DNA of 64,000 nucleotides from Voacanga thouarsii (taxonomy: Eukaryota > Streptophyta > Magnoliopsida > Gentianales > Apocynaceae), in the NCBI GenBank assembly GCA_026120185.1, contig JANUWF010001729.1, positions 372,001-436,000 of the forward strand, in the 5' to 3' direction. Below are positions 25,293 to 36,083 of this stretch, one piece after another. Under the pieces are notes generated by a model. The model saw only the letters and a program-made list of their open reading frames with translations. It was not told the DNA's origin and did no database searches. Numbering within the stretch: the stretch's first letter is position 1; the number at the start of each line of letters is the position of its first letter. A program made the translations under genes and the position numbers.

Positions 25293-25630
25293 GATGAAAA
25301 TGAAAATAGCCCTAGCCGCCATCTTTTTCTTCTAGCACAGGAAATTTTGGTGCTTGAGTATTCCTCTATGTGGATTACTATTAGAGATAATCACATACTA
25401 TGATTACAGTAGTTAGACATTCAACCCACGTGGAGTTTGCACAGGAGGATTGCTGGATCGCCCCTCGAATTGAAGAAGAAATTTTGTTCTTCGGATGATC
25501 AAACAAAGGTAAAAAGCTATTATCTTTATTATCATTATATCTTGTTTTTCACACATAGATGGGTCCTAGGAGGGTATCTCGTTTTATTTTTCGCTGCGCC
25601 GTATCCGATACGAGCCTGAGATACCCAACG
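23900..25630 (+). repeat. Copia-2 5' LTR
   Basis: 1731 bp; the terminal CA has become CG. A short deletion (about 13 bp, near 24058) separates it from the 3' LTR. It holds a CTT/TC simple repeat at 25244-25287. The ORF over that repeat is meaningless. Confidence 0.93.
25244..25287 (+). repeat. (CTT)n-(TC)n microsatellite in LTR
   Basis: Roughly 13 TC units after a CTT run. The matching place in the other LTR (32613-32662) has about 25 TC units and no CTT run. Confidence 0.95.
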
Positions 25631-25631
25631 G

Positions 25632-25644
25632 TGGTATCAAAGAC
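25632..25644 (+). promoter_or_regulatory. Copia-2 primer binding site (tRNA-iMet)
   Basis: TGGTATCAAAGAC, one base from the LTR end; differs from TGGTATCAGAGCC at two positions. Confidence 0.85.
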
Positions 25645-27500
25645 ATGCTATGTGTGGTCTACGGACATTGTTTGGCATAAAAAACTGTTTTCATGTATTC
25701 GTGTTTGTTTTTGTTCACTGTGAAAATCGTTTTCACTCAAGTCAAAATTGTTTTGAGCTTTGTGGGTTGGGTCCGTAGCACAATATGATTGTGTAAAATT
25801 TATAGCATATTTCAAAAGCTGCTTTCTTTATGTGTTGAAAATTTTTTGCTGAAAAACGTTTTCTTAAACATGGTAGTTGCCCTCTGTTTCATCTTGTGAA
25901 TTTGATTTTCTGTTTTGTTTTGTCTAAACTAACAAATTGGTTGTTATTTTGAGCTTCAAAACAGAAAATTCTGTTGAGAATTGTTCTCACTAAAATTCTG
26001 CAGAAGATTAGGGCACCAGAAATTGTTTTTGACAAATTTTTCTGAAAATCGCCGCCACTTCCCGATTACAGTCGGCGCCGGCTCTGGCCACTAAACCGGC
26101 ACTGGTTTCGTTCTTTTCGTGATGTCCAGAAATCTTTTTTGGAAGAGAAAATTTTTGGAAACCAGAACAGAGCCGGCACCGGCTCTGGCTTCCAAACCGG
26201 TGCTGGTTATGCTCTGTTTTGTACGATCTAGCTATTTAAAAAAAATTGAAATACAATTTTGAAAATGAAAAAATCTCATTTGATGAGAGGCGGCAAAATA
26301 AAATAGCGGGACCGCCGTTATCGTTGCCTGACAGGACCCAGAAACATTTTCTCAAAATTAGTTTTGAGACAAACAATATTATTTTTCAAAATAGTGATTT
26401 TGAAAATTTAAAATTATTGTATTTTTCTAAAATATTGATTTTAGAATTTATTTTATTTTTCCAAAATAGTGATTTTGGAATAATAAAAAGTCTATTTTTA
26501 TTTTGTTTAAGCATAGTCAATGGCACGGTGGATGGTTATAGAGTAAAACCAATTATATCTGTTCATGCATTTTACAGTTTTGGTTTTTTATGAAATAAGG
26601 TCTGCGTGTCCTGCCTTCTCTAGAATTCTTGTGTAATTCTCTTCTCTTCTAACTCCCCTTGAATGTAAATCAAGGTTTTCTCTTTTTGGAAAATTATGTA
26701 ATTAGTTTACATAGGTTAGATGGGAGTAAAATTATTTTTAATTTTGGAGATGGCAACCAAAATAAGGCGAGAAGGTCAGACCTCCTACTTAAATCATGCA
26801 TGAACACATAGGGTTAACTATGTTAATTTCTTTTCTCGCTCAAAGAAATTAATTTAGGAAAAGTCCATAACCATACCACGTAATCGCTTTATTACCATAA
26901 TTATCAATTATGTGATTTATTGATTTTTATACTTGTTATTCAAAGAAATCACTAAAAGGAACAAATCCCTCAATTAATATTAAACCTAATTTCTTCCGTT
27001 AATATAGTAAGAATGAGAGTCCTTTTTCGAGACCAGGTTGTTGGGCAAACCTAAGCCTACTTAACATTAGGCATGTTCAAGCTATGAAATTAAATTCCTG
27101 ATTAATGGGTCGGGTTTAACTAAATTCTTTATCCCAATTGGGCAAACTCAAGCATAAAGAAATTTAGAGGAAAAGTTGAGATAGCCCAAAAGGCTTTAAG
27201 ATTAAAAGTTGTTAATCACCCAATGATTTGGTAGTTACAAACAATGTAATTGGTATTGGATACCTAACAATGAACTTAAGGGTGGCTTGTTCGGCAAACC
27301 TAAGATTATTCTTAAGGAATTTGGATACCGATCAACTAGGAAAGCTTCTAATGGGCTTTTCCGAATCAATAGCGGGGGCTATTGGTTTGAGTAAAATAGT
27401 GGAGTAAAAATGAATTTAATTATAGTCCTAATTATTTGCATATCATGTGCATATACACGTGGCTAATGTTCTCTATCTTTACATCTAGGTCACTTGTATC
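25645..27500 (+). other. Copia-2 untranslated leader
   Basis: About 1.86 kb between PBS and gag. It contains two copies of a GCCGGCRCCGGCTCTGGC-type block (26071-26107 and 26169-26208), the conserved GTTATCGTTGC block near 26318 and the four-hairpin array at 26346-26480. Downstream it is colinear with the leader of Copia-3, including GAGACCAGGTTGTTGGGC near 27028. No gene. Confidence 0.8.
26346..26480 (+). other. Four-hairpin leader array (Copia-2 copy)
   Basis: Inverted repeats with 4-nt loops at 26350-26369 (8 bp, extendable with mismatches to 26346-26373), 26383-26406 (10 bp), 26425-26446 (9 bp) and 26459-26480 (9 bp). The arms read TCTCAAAA, TTTTCAAAAT, TTCTAAAAT and TTCCAAAAT. Centres are 35, 41 and 34 nt apart, exactly as in Copia-3. 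It lies about 1.02 kb upstream of the gag ATG. Confidence 0.85.
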
Positions 27501-28371
27501 ATGTCAACAAACCTAAACTTACGTAGCATCTTGGAAACCAACAAGTTAACCGAATCAAACTATCTCGACTGGTATAGAAATTTGAGAATTGTTCTTAAAT
27601 CGGAAAAGTTGTCTACGTGCTAGATGCTCCTATTCCACCACCACTAGCTCAAGATGCTCATGATGTCCACAAGAGGCACAAGGAGGATAGTGATACAGCA
27701 TGATGTATTATGCTGGCATCTATGACTCTGGAGTTGCAAAAACAGCATGACCATATGGATGCTCAATCGATCATTTTACATCTTCGAGAGCTGTTTGATG
27801 CCAAAGCCAGAACTGAGAGATATAAGATCTCGAAGCAACTATTTCATTGCAAAATGGTAGAGGTTTCTTGTATGGCCACTCATGGGCTAAAGATGCTAGG
27901 CTTAATTGAGAAGCTTAGATCCTCGGGTTTGCAATGGATCATGACTTAAATATTGACTTAATTCTACAATCTTTGCCTAATAGTTTCTCACAATTTGTGA
28001 TTAACTATCATATGAATAAGATTGAATCCACCATTCCTGAGTTGATCAATCTCCTCAAAATTGCAGAGTCCTCCATGAAGAAAGATTCCAATGCTGTTTT
28101 AATGGTAGAATCTTCCTCTTCTAAGAAGAAAATTCAAAAAAAGAAGAAGAAGGCTCCTATGAAGCCCAAAGGCGGTGTGAACAAGAAGGACGCAGCTACC
28201 AAAGGCCCATGCCATCATTGTGGGAAGATGGGCCACTGGATGCACAATTGTAAAGCCTACTTGGAGACCATTAAGGATAAGAAGCAAAAGGAGAAGCTTA
28301 CAAGAACTTTTACTTCTACTCCGGGTATGTTTATGATTGAGATAAATACTGCCTTTAGATATGAGATATGA
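27501..28371 (+). pseudogene. gag: Copia-2 gag (frameshifted)
   Basis: The ATG at 27501 opens MSTNLNLRSILETNKLTESN, identical at its start to Copia-3 Gag. A one-base loss near 27610 and a stop near 27700 break it. The core resumes in another frame at 27710 (MDAQSIILHLRELF) and shifts again at 27934. An intact CCHC knuckle, CHHCGKMGHWMHNC, lies at 28210-28251 after a lysine-rich stretch. The frame ends at a TGA (28369-28371) that replaces the Trp just before the protease motif VLDTGCGSH. Confidence 0.9.
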
Positions 28372-31175
28372 GTATTAGATACCGGATGTGGATCTCATTT
28401 GTGCAATAACTTGCAGGGACTAAAGAGTAGTAGAAGGCTAGAGAAAGGCGACGTGGACCTACGTACTGTAAATGGGGCAAAGGTTGCTACACTTGCTGTT
28501 GAGACATACGAGTTGAACCTACCTTCGGGATTAATTCTAGAATTGGAAAACTATTATTATGTACCAGTTTTAATGAAAAACATTATCTCAGTTGCATGTT
28601 TAGACTTATGTGGATTTCATTTAATATTTAAGAATAAATGTTGTTCTTTTTCATTGAATGTTATTCATTATGGTTCAGCAATTCTGGTTAATGGTTTATA
28701 TGTTCTAGACTTGGATAATCCAATTCTCAATATAAACAATAAGAAACCTAAAATGGATAACTCTAACACCTTTTACTTATGGCATTGTCGTTTGGGCCAT
28801 GTAAACGAAAATTATGTTTTTAAGTTACATAAGCTTAGTGACTTAAGGTCATTTGATTCTGAATCATATGGCACATGCAAGTCTTGTTTACTAGGCAAAA
28901 TGACTAAAACTCCTTTTTCCAGGAAAAAGGAGAATGAGCCAATGAGTTAATAGAACTCATACATTCTGATGTATGTGGCCCAATGTCAATACAAGTAAGA
29001 GGAGATTATAACTATTTCATAACATTTATCGATGATTTCTCACGATACGGATATGTGTATTTAATGAAATACAAATCTGAGGCCTTTGAAAGGTTTAAAG
29101 ACTTCAAGAATGAAATGGAGAAATAACTTGGTAAAAGTATTAAGACTCTAAGATCCGATCGAGGAGGAGAATACTTGAGTTAAGGGTTTCTGAGTTATCT
29201 TAGAGATAATGGGATATTATCTCAATGGACTCCATCACATACACCTCAACATAACAGTGTATCTAAAAGAAGGAATCGAACCTTTTTAGTCATGGGATGG
29301 ACCATGATAGCTTCTGCAGACCTTCCAAAATCGTTTTGGGAGTATGCACTAGAGACTTTTGTTTATATACTGAATAGAGTTCCAACAAAATCGGTTGATA
29401 CTACCCCATTTGAAAGGTTCTTTGGTAAGAGACCAAATATATCTCACTTGCGAGTATGGGGTTGTCCTGCCTTTGTCAAAAGGCCACAGTCAGATAAACT
29501 TAATAGTAAGTCTGACAAATGTTTGTTTGTTGGATATCCGAAAGAATCTTTCGGATATTACTTCTACCTACCCTCTGAAAATAAATTGTTTGTTTCGAAT
29601 TATGCTGTCTTCTTAGAAAAGGAGCACATGCTCAAAGGGGACAGTGGGAGTAAGATTGAACTTAGTGAAGGTCATGAAGATCAAATAAACAAGGATCAAC
29701 CGTCTAACCCTATATCTATTGAGAGAATAAATAAACTTTCTAATACACAAGAGCCTTGTAGATCTAGTAGGATACGTGTGGCACCTGAGAGATGTAGATT
29801 TCTCATTAGTGATCACAATGACATATTGCTCATAGATAAAGATGAGCCTACTACCTACAAGGATATTTTGAATAGTTCAGAATCTGGTAAATGACTTAAG
29901 GCCATAAAGTCAGTGATAGATTCTATGTACAACAACCAAGTATGGACTTTGGTTGATCCACCTTAAAGAATTAAACCTATTGGGTGCAAGTGGATTTTCA
30001 AGAAGAAAACGGATATGGATGGCAACTTAGTTACCTATAAAGCATGACTAGTGGTGAAGGGTTATCGTCAACAATATGGTATTGACTATAATGAAACCTT
30101 CTCGCTAGTAGCCATGTTGAAATCCATCAGGATACTCCTAGCCATTACTGCTCATCATGATTATGAGATTTGACAAATGGATGTGAAAATAGCCTTCCTA
30201 AATGGAAATCTGACTGAGGAAGTGTATATGACACAACCTGAGGGTTTCACATCCAATAATAGCACAAATGTGTGCAAGCTGCAAAGGTCCATTTATGGAC
30301 TTAAGCAAACTTCTAGGAGTTGGAATATCCATTTTGATGAAACAATTAAAGAGTTTGGTTTCATTCAAAATATGGATGAGCCTTATGTATACAAGAAGGT
30401 TAGTGGGAGTGTAATCGTTTTCTTACTGCTTTATGTAGATGACATATTGCTAATAGGAAACGATATACCTGTCTTACAAATGGTTAAAGTTTGGTTATCC
30501 AAATAATTCTCCATGAAAGACCTTGGAGAAGTAACCTATATTCTCGGAATAAGGATCTATAGAGATAGGTCCAAAAGGTTGCTAGGTCTTTTGTAGTCTA
30601 CATACATAGATAAAGTGCTAAAGATGTTTAGCATGGATCAATCTAAAAAGGGATTCTTACCCGTGTCACATGGTGTAAGCCTTTCAAAGTCGATGTCTCC
30701 GAAGACATAAGTTGAAAGGGATCGCATGAGTAAGATTCCATATGCCTCGGCAGTTGGATCTATCATGTACGTTATGATATGTACTAAGCCCGATGTATCT
30801 TATGCTCTCAATTTGACAAGCAGATACCAATCTGACCCTGGTGAGGGTCATTGGGCGGCTGTAAAGAACATTCTGAAGTACTTATGAAGGGCTAAGGATA
30901 CGTTCTCGGTATATGGAGAAGGTGATTTGAACATAAACGGATATACTGATGCTAGTTTTCAATCTGACAAAGATAATTTCAAATCACAATCGAGCTACGT
31001 GTTTACGTTGTGCGGAGGGGCAATAAGTTGGAAAATTTCAAAACAAGAGACTATTGCCAACTTTATGACAGAAGCTAAGTACATAGCCGCTTTCGAAGCA
31101 GCTAAGGAAATAAAGAACAAGAGAGTTCCCACGGATGAGAACATAGTTGGCTTACTTACAAAAGCACTATCCTAA
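28372..31175 (+). pseudogene. pol: Copia-2 pol: protease, integrase, RT, RNase H (broken)
   Basis: The order is protease (DTG near 28378), GAG-pre-integrase with LWHCRLGHVNE (28783) and CKSCLLGKM, and integrase with HSDVCGP (28960) and RSDRGGEY (29153). The Glu that should follow is Lys (codon 29265-29267), as in Copia-3. Then FVGYPKESFGYYF (29530), RT with YVDD at 30432-30443, and RNase H with YTDASF (30943). Several in-frame stops and frameshifts occur (for example near 28925, 29126, 29892, 29965 and 30170). Part of RNase H between EAAKE and KNKRVPTDEN is missing compared with Copia-3, an internal deletion near 31108. Not functional. Confidence 0.92.
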
Positions 31176-31235
31176 AAGAAATATGATTGTCATGTTGAGT
31201 CATTCGGTATTAGATACATGAATGATTGGCTCTAG

Positions 31236-31249
31236 TGCATGTGGGAGTT
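31236..31249 (+). promoter_or_regulatory. Copia-2 polypurine tract
   Basis: TGCATGTGGGAGTT directly before the 3' LTR, equivalent to the Copia-3 PPT. Confidence 0.8.
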
Positions 31250-32609
31250 TGTTAGTATTGTGCCCTAGAGGCAATCACTTGTACATTATATATGATACAT
31301 TTTATTTTAATAAAAGGCATTATTTATCTTACATTTCTTTTTTTGTTTACTTTAAGTAATATAACTTTCGATAAAGTCCCTAGTACAACACTGTGTTAAG
31401 GAAATCATGATAGAGATCACGATATGAGATTCCTACTACACTGTATAGTTTTTGTATTTAAATAGTCCTTAGTCGTAGTATTAATGAGACAGGACATCAT
31501 TAATGCATTAAGACTAGCATGCGTTAGACTTATTGATTTGATCAGGCGGTGATTCTCATAATCGTGAGTATTGAGATACTCAAAGTTAATAAATGGATGC
31601 TTCTTAATGGAACAAGTTCATTGGATGACCTAACTTTGAGATAATCACATGGATAACTATTTAGTACCAGTGATATAATCTCAGTATAGCAAACGTACAA
31701 GTATTCTTAGACTTGAGATCTCCAAGGTACTTTGTTTGCTGAGCATTGTACTTTGATTCCAATCTCCGAAGCTCGATTGAGGGCCGCCTATGGGACGGAT
31801 ATTGGGTACATTATGAGGTAAACGAAAATAGTTGAGAAGCTCAATAAAGGATTTACCACTCCTAATAGTAGGGGCAAATATCTCACGGCTACTTGTAGGA
31901 ATTACTACTCAGAAAGTCCTTGGCCAAGGCGATTGTGTATTGGAAGCAGTTTCAATTGATACACATCTAAAATAGTAGGTTCCTAGTACAAGTACTATTA
32001 TATCCGGTCCAGAATTAATTCTGAGAGTTAGCACTAATTTCGTACTTTAAACCAAATGAGATATTGTATGGTGAAGGGAGTAAATTGCATTGAAGTTTGT
32101 TATTGAAGGGTTCATATCAAGCCACTTGAGTTCCTGGACTCTTTGGTGGTCATGATGTGTTGCTAGATACCGCTCATGATCTGGGAATATGGGTTTATTA
32201 ATTGATGAATTAATAAACCAATCCTGATTAGAATTAATAGGATTAATTCTAATTAATTATGGATTATTAATCTCAAAGACGTTTGGATTAATTCATGGTC
32301 GTTACCAATTGATTGGGAAACCTACTAGGTCACACACATTAAAGAATTATATACTCAAGATGTTATTTGATAATATAGTGGGGTTAATTGCAAGAAAGAG
32401 AAGTTGTTGTGGACAAATTATAGTTAGTTATAATTTGTTGTCCAAGTTGTAATTGTGGGAACTTGATGTTTCCAAATTACAATTAGGAAATTCTAATTGT
32501 TTTATAATTTTAGATTTTCAGTGGATTTTGGAACATATATTGGATATGCTCGAAACCCTAATCTAAGGAAGATTCACACGAAAATAGGAGCCACAAAAAC
32601 CAAACGTCT

Positions 32610-32665
<56 letters not shown>

Positions 32666-33005
32666 TTGCTGAAAACGAAAACAGCCCTAGCCACCATCTT
32701 TTTCTACTAGCACAAGAAATTTTAGTGCCTGAGTATTCCTCTGTGTAGATTACTATTAGAGATAATCACATATTGTGATTATAGTGGTTAGATGTTCGAC
32801 CCACGTAGAGTTTGCACAAGAGGATTGCTGGATCGCGCCTCGACTTGAAGAAAAAATTTTGTTCTTTGGACGATCAAACAAAGGTAAAAAGCTATTACCT
32901 TTATTGTCATTATGTCTTGTTTTCCACACATAGATGGGTCCTGGGAGGTTATCTCGTTTTATTTTCCACTGCGCCGTATCCAATACAAGCCTGAGATAGC
33001 CAACA
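31250..33005 (+). repeat. Copia-2 3' LTR
   Basis: 1756 bp, TG at 31250 and CA at 33004-33005. Partner of 23900-25630, from which it differs by substitutions, the short indel and the longer TC repeat at 32613-32662. Confidence 0.95.
32613..32662 (+). repeat. (TC)n microsatellite in LTR
   Basis: About 25 TC units, twice the length of the copy in the 5' LTR. Confidence 0.95.
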
Positions 33006-33298
33006 GACGCTTGGTCCACTTGCCAAACCTAGCGCTAGGTTTGCTCTATCTTCTTCCTGAAAGTTGCTTAGTCTCCTCTGCTTGAACAGACACCCGGTCC
33101 CTTGGCTGGTCCCGGCACTAGATGTATTCTGGAATTATTCACTTTTTGCTCGAATTTAACTCAAATCTGTACAAATTTGCCTAAAATTTTTTTTAAGCAA
33201 AATGTCGAATAAGAAGGAATATGCCTAGTTATTACAATAAATGTATCTTAAAACAACCTTAAAAACTCGAAAAATAATGGTGATTTTAGCCCCTATCA
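33006..33298 (-). mobile_element. LARD-like gypsy 5' LTR, segment 3 of 3 (U3 end)
   Basis: Final part of the minus-strand LTR. On the minus strand it begins TGATAGGGGCTAAAATCACC at 33298, matching the TGATAGGGGTTAAAACCAT start of the plus-strand LARD LTR at 57319. It includes a perfect 20-bp palindrome at 33024-33043 and GGCACTAG/GGTCC motifs. The bases after 33298 (GTAAT) should be its target duplication, with the partner outside the window. Confidence 0.8.
33024..33043. repeat. Perfect 20-bp palindrome
   Basis: CAAACCTAGCGCTAGGTTTG is self-complementary over all 20 bases. It lies in the U3 part of the LARD-like LTR. Confidence 0.95.
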
Positions 33299-34790
33299 GT
33301 AATAAAATACTCGTTGCTCATCATTATAGGCACAAGTATTCTCCTAAGATATTTCCCAAACACTTTGTATGCAATTCCCGTCACTCAATCCAAATCATAT
33401 TTTCACACTTATTCAAGCCCAATTTCAACACAACCACATGATAAAATTATTCCCAAGTATTATACCAATATCAAAGAGCAACTTTCCCAAAGAAAATTTA
33501 AGTAATAACAAAGATATCATGAATTTTTCATGACATGTTTTTCAGCTAGGGATTGCTTTCTATTCTTCAACATTTCTTGATTTTTCAAACCTTAATTGGA
33601 ATCTAGGCTTTCCATGCTCTAAGACGAACCTTTTTATATGAGCTTGGGGTGATTTTCTTGGGGAAATTGGTGGCTAATAGGCTTTTAATTTTGACACTTT
33701 CAAAGGAACTAAAAATAGGGAATTTTAAGAGAGTAAAGAGAAAAGGAACTGTGTTGTTGGAATCCAACAAAACCTTGGAGATCAAACCTTCAAAGACCCA
33801 AAATATTAGTAGTTAGATCAATTATAGATTCACCCAATACCTTTGAAACAAGAAAGAAATTCAAGAATAAAGAAGTAGAACACTCTAGGCACCCAATTGG
33901 AATTCAAATAGTACCAAAGAAGAGAAAAACTTCTAAGATCCAAATGAAGAAACCGAATTAGATTATCCATACGATATTAGAGACTCTACATAGGGAGGAC
34001 TAACCCCTAAGCTTAGTCTTAGTATTAGTAAGAACCATAGAGGAACAACCATATAAATTTGTATATTCAAAATCTACTAAGTACTATTGTCAAGAGAAAG
34101 AGAGTATTTATACATCATAATCCCTAGGGCTATTAAGAGTTTAATCTCATTCAAAAGATGGCATAAAAATATGTTTTATAACCTTAACAAACATATAAGT
34201 CGTGGAAAATGAAAATACATCTGAAATAGTTCAAAAGGCTTCAACATAGTAAAATCTCGTAAGTGGCAAGGGCAAGCAAGGAGCATGCACGACCGTGTTA
34301 TAATTGCACACATCTAGATGCACGGGCATGCACGATGCAAGTGTAAAATCTACTATTCAACTTATAGAAGCAAAATTTTATTCAAATTACACACCCAGTT
34401 TGCATGTCTATGCACAGCTAGATTTCACTGTCGTGCACACCTACTGGAAGGTGTGCTCTTAATACCGGGCTAGATGCACACCCATGCATATGGCCATGCA
34501 TCTCCTACTTCCTGCCTTCATATGTTGCTCAAATACAATCCCTTCATCTTCGTTAGTTTCTTCTTGATACATCTCTTCAATTGTCATTAAGGTATACTCC
34601 TTAAACTATTCACTTGTCTTCCAAAGCTCCTCTAATATCAAGTATGGCTTCATGAATTCTTGGAGACCTTCTTGAAACCTCTTCATTCTTTCTCTTATCA
34701 TTAGTCCTTGCAAGGTTACTCTCCACTTCTTGAGATTAGTCTTCGTGCTAAGTTTGACCCCAATTAATTTTCTATGAAAAATACTGGCAT
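33299..34790. other. Unassigned noncoding stretch, possibly an old minus-strand LTR
   Basis: No convincing gene. On the minus strand a TATAAATA-like site near 34108, a T-rich 3' part and a cluster of TGCATG/GTGCAC words (34270-34510) resemble an LTR, but I could not find ends. A 62-codon minus-strand ORF (34606-34794) is rich in Lys, Arg and Glu (RERMKRFQEGLQEFMKP) and matches no family I recognise. Treat as intergenic repeat-derived DNA. Confidence 0.35.
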
Positions 34791-35141
34791 ACACAGGGAC
34801 TCACTGAGTGTAAAAACTCATATCTTTATTTTTTTCCTATTTATTATAACTTAAAGTTGGAGATATATAACAATAACACCAGCATCTCTCATTTAGTTCA
34901 GCCTATTGAAAGTTTTTATAGATTTACTAGGTACATACTGTAGATCTGCTTATCTTTAGTATTTTGAATCGAGATGTATGTATTTTCTACAACTAGTATG
35001 CAAGGTTAATGAAATAGTTTATCTCTTTGTATCCACTGTAAGTTTTATTTCATTATAAACATCCCTTATCTGGGAAATCAGATAAGGCGACATCCCACCA
35101 TATAAGGCCTATTACAATTGGAAAATATGGACTGTTACAAT

Positions 35142-35153
35142 TGGTTTCAGAGC
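35142..35153 (+). promoter_or_regulatory. Gypsy relic primer binding site (tRNA-iMet-like)
   Basis: TGGTTTCAGAGC differs from TGGTATCAGAGC at one base and follows an LTR-like end GTTACA at 35139. Confidence 0.65.
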
Positions 35154-35220
35154 GTATAGTGAAGCATATTAGAGCCTATAATAGAGTTTATAATTGTAGA
35201 TTTATAGAGATAGAAATTTT

Positions 35221-35433
35221 GTGGAGCTAGATATAGATGTAGACATGATATATGAACCTGAGGCACCCAAGTTAGTTATGATCTCTACTGATGAGTCAGA
35301 AAAAGAGGTAGTTGATATAGTTGCAATATTTTCAAAAGAATCTAATGGAAGGGATAGTGAAGGTGATGCAATAATATGTGATGAAGCAGGAAGTGACTCA
35401 AACTCTGATGACAGTGTAGAAATTGTGGATTAG
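35221..35433 (+). pseudogene. Short acidic ORF after the gypsy PBS
   Basis: 70 codons, very rich in Asp, Glu and Ser (EAGSDSNSDDSVEIVD at the end). It lies 70 bases after the PBS, where gag should begin, but shows no Gag motif. It may be a remnant of an amino-terminal Gag extension or a chance ORF. The next 250 bases to 35690 hold no recognisable coding sequence. Confidence 0.3.
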
Positions 35434-35693
35434 TAAGGCCTTGGATTAAATTCGCTCGAGTACTATTTTGTACCTTCTAATTCTAGACTCCTAATTTTTA
35501 GGACTAGTGTGATAATGAATCAAGGATTTTGTGTACTTGAGGGCCTTGTGTATATAGTATGATGTGAAATTTGCGTCACCATTAACTTAGTTAACCCAAA
35601 AAAACAAAAGTGCCCTATGTTTGGACAGAAGATTGTAAGAGAAGCTTATTGAAATTAAACTAAAAATTTAGTACCTTTCCAGTTTTAGCCTTA

Positions 35694-36083
35694 TCAACCA
35701 TGGAAAAACCTTATGAAATATATACTGATACTTTGAAGAAAGTATTAGATGGAGTACTGATGTAGGAGTACTGAGTATTAGATAGCATATATATCCAGAA
35801 AGATTATGCCGCATGAGGTAAATTATCCAAATTATGATTTGGGGCTAGTAGCTATTGTATTTGTATTGAAGAAATGGAAACATTACCTGTATAGTGAGAA
35901 ATTTAAAGTTTTCACTAACTACAAAAGTTTGAAGTATAGCATTACCTAAAAATATTTAAACATGTGCCAACGAAGATGGATGGAATTTTTGAAGGAGTTT
36001 TGGTGCCATATCAAGTATCACCCGAGCAAGGTGAATGTTGTGGTCAATGCATTAAGCAGGAAGGTGATGATGTCTGTCATCAA
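35694..36083 (+). pseudogene. pol: Gypsy RNase H fragment
   Basis: Frameshifted Ty3/gypsy RNase H. Recognisable pieces are KPYEIYTD near 35705, HEVNYPNYDLGLVAIVF near 35813, YLYSEKFKVFTNYKSLKY near 35887, RRWMEFLKEF near 35970 and the motif YHPSKVNVVVNALSRK near 36016, which closes RNase H in chromoviruses (usually YHPGKANVVADALSRK). Stops and shifts occur between the pieces. Solo LTR-2 is inserted just after it at 36084. Confidence 0.85.

Larger units (their letters stand above)
23900..33005 (+). mobile_element. Copia-2: Ty1/copia retrotransposon
   Basis: Complete in structure, 9106 bp: LTRs 23900-25630 and 31250-33005, PBS, leader, gag-pol and PPT. The flanks are the perfect duplication GACGC at 23895-23899 and 33006-33010. 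It belongs to the same clade as Copia-3 (LTRs start TGTTAGTGTTGT and share CCCTAGAGGCAATCACTTGT). Gag-pol is more decayed than in Copia-3. It is inserted in the same LARD LTR as Copia-1. Confidence 0.95.

Noticed and set aside
32497..32748. ORF with a poly-(Ser-Leu) stretch
   Set aside because: It is the translation of the TC microsatellite in the Copia-2 LTR.
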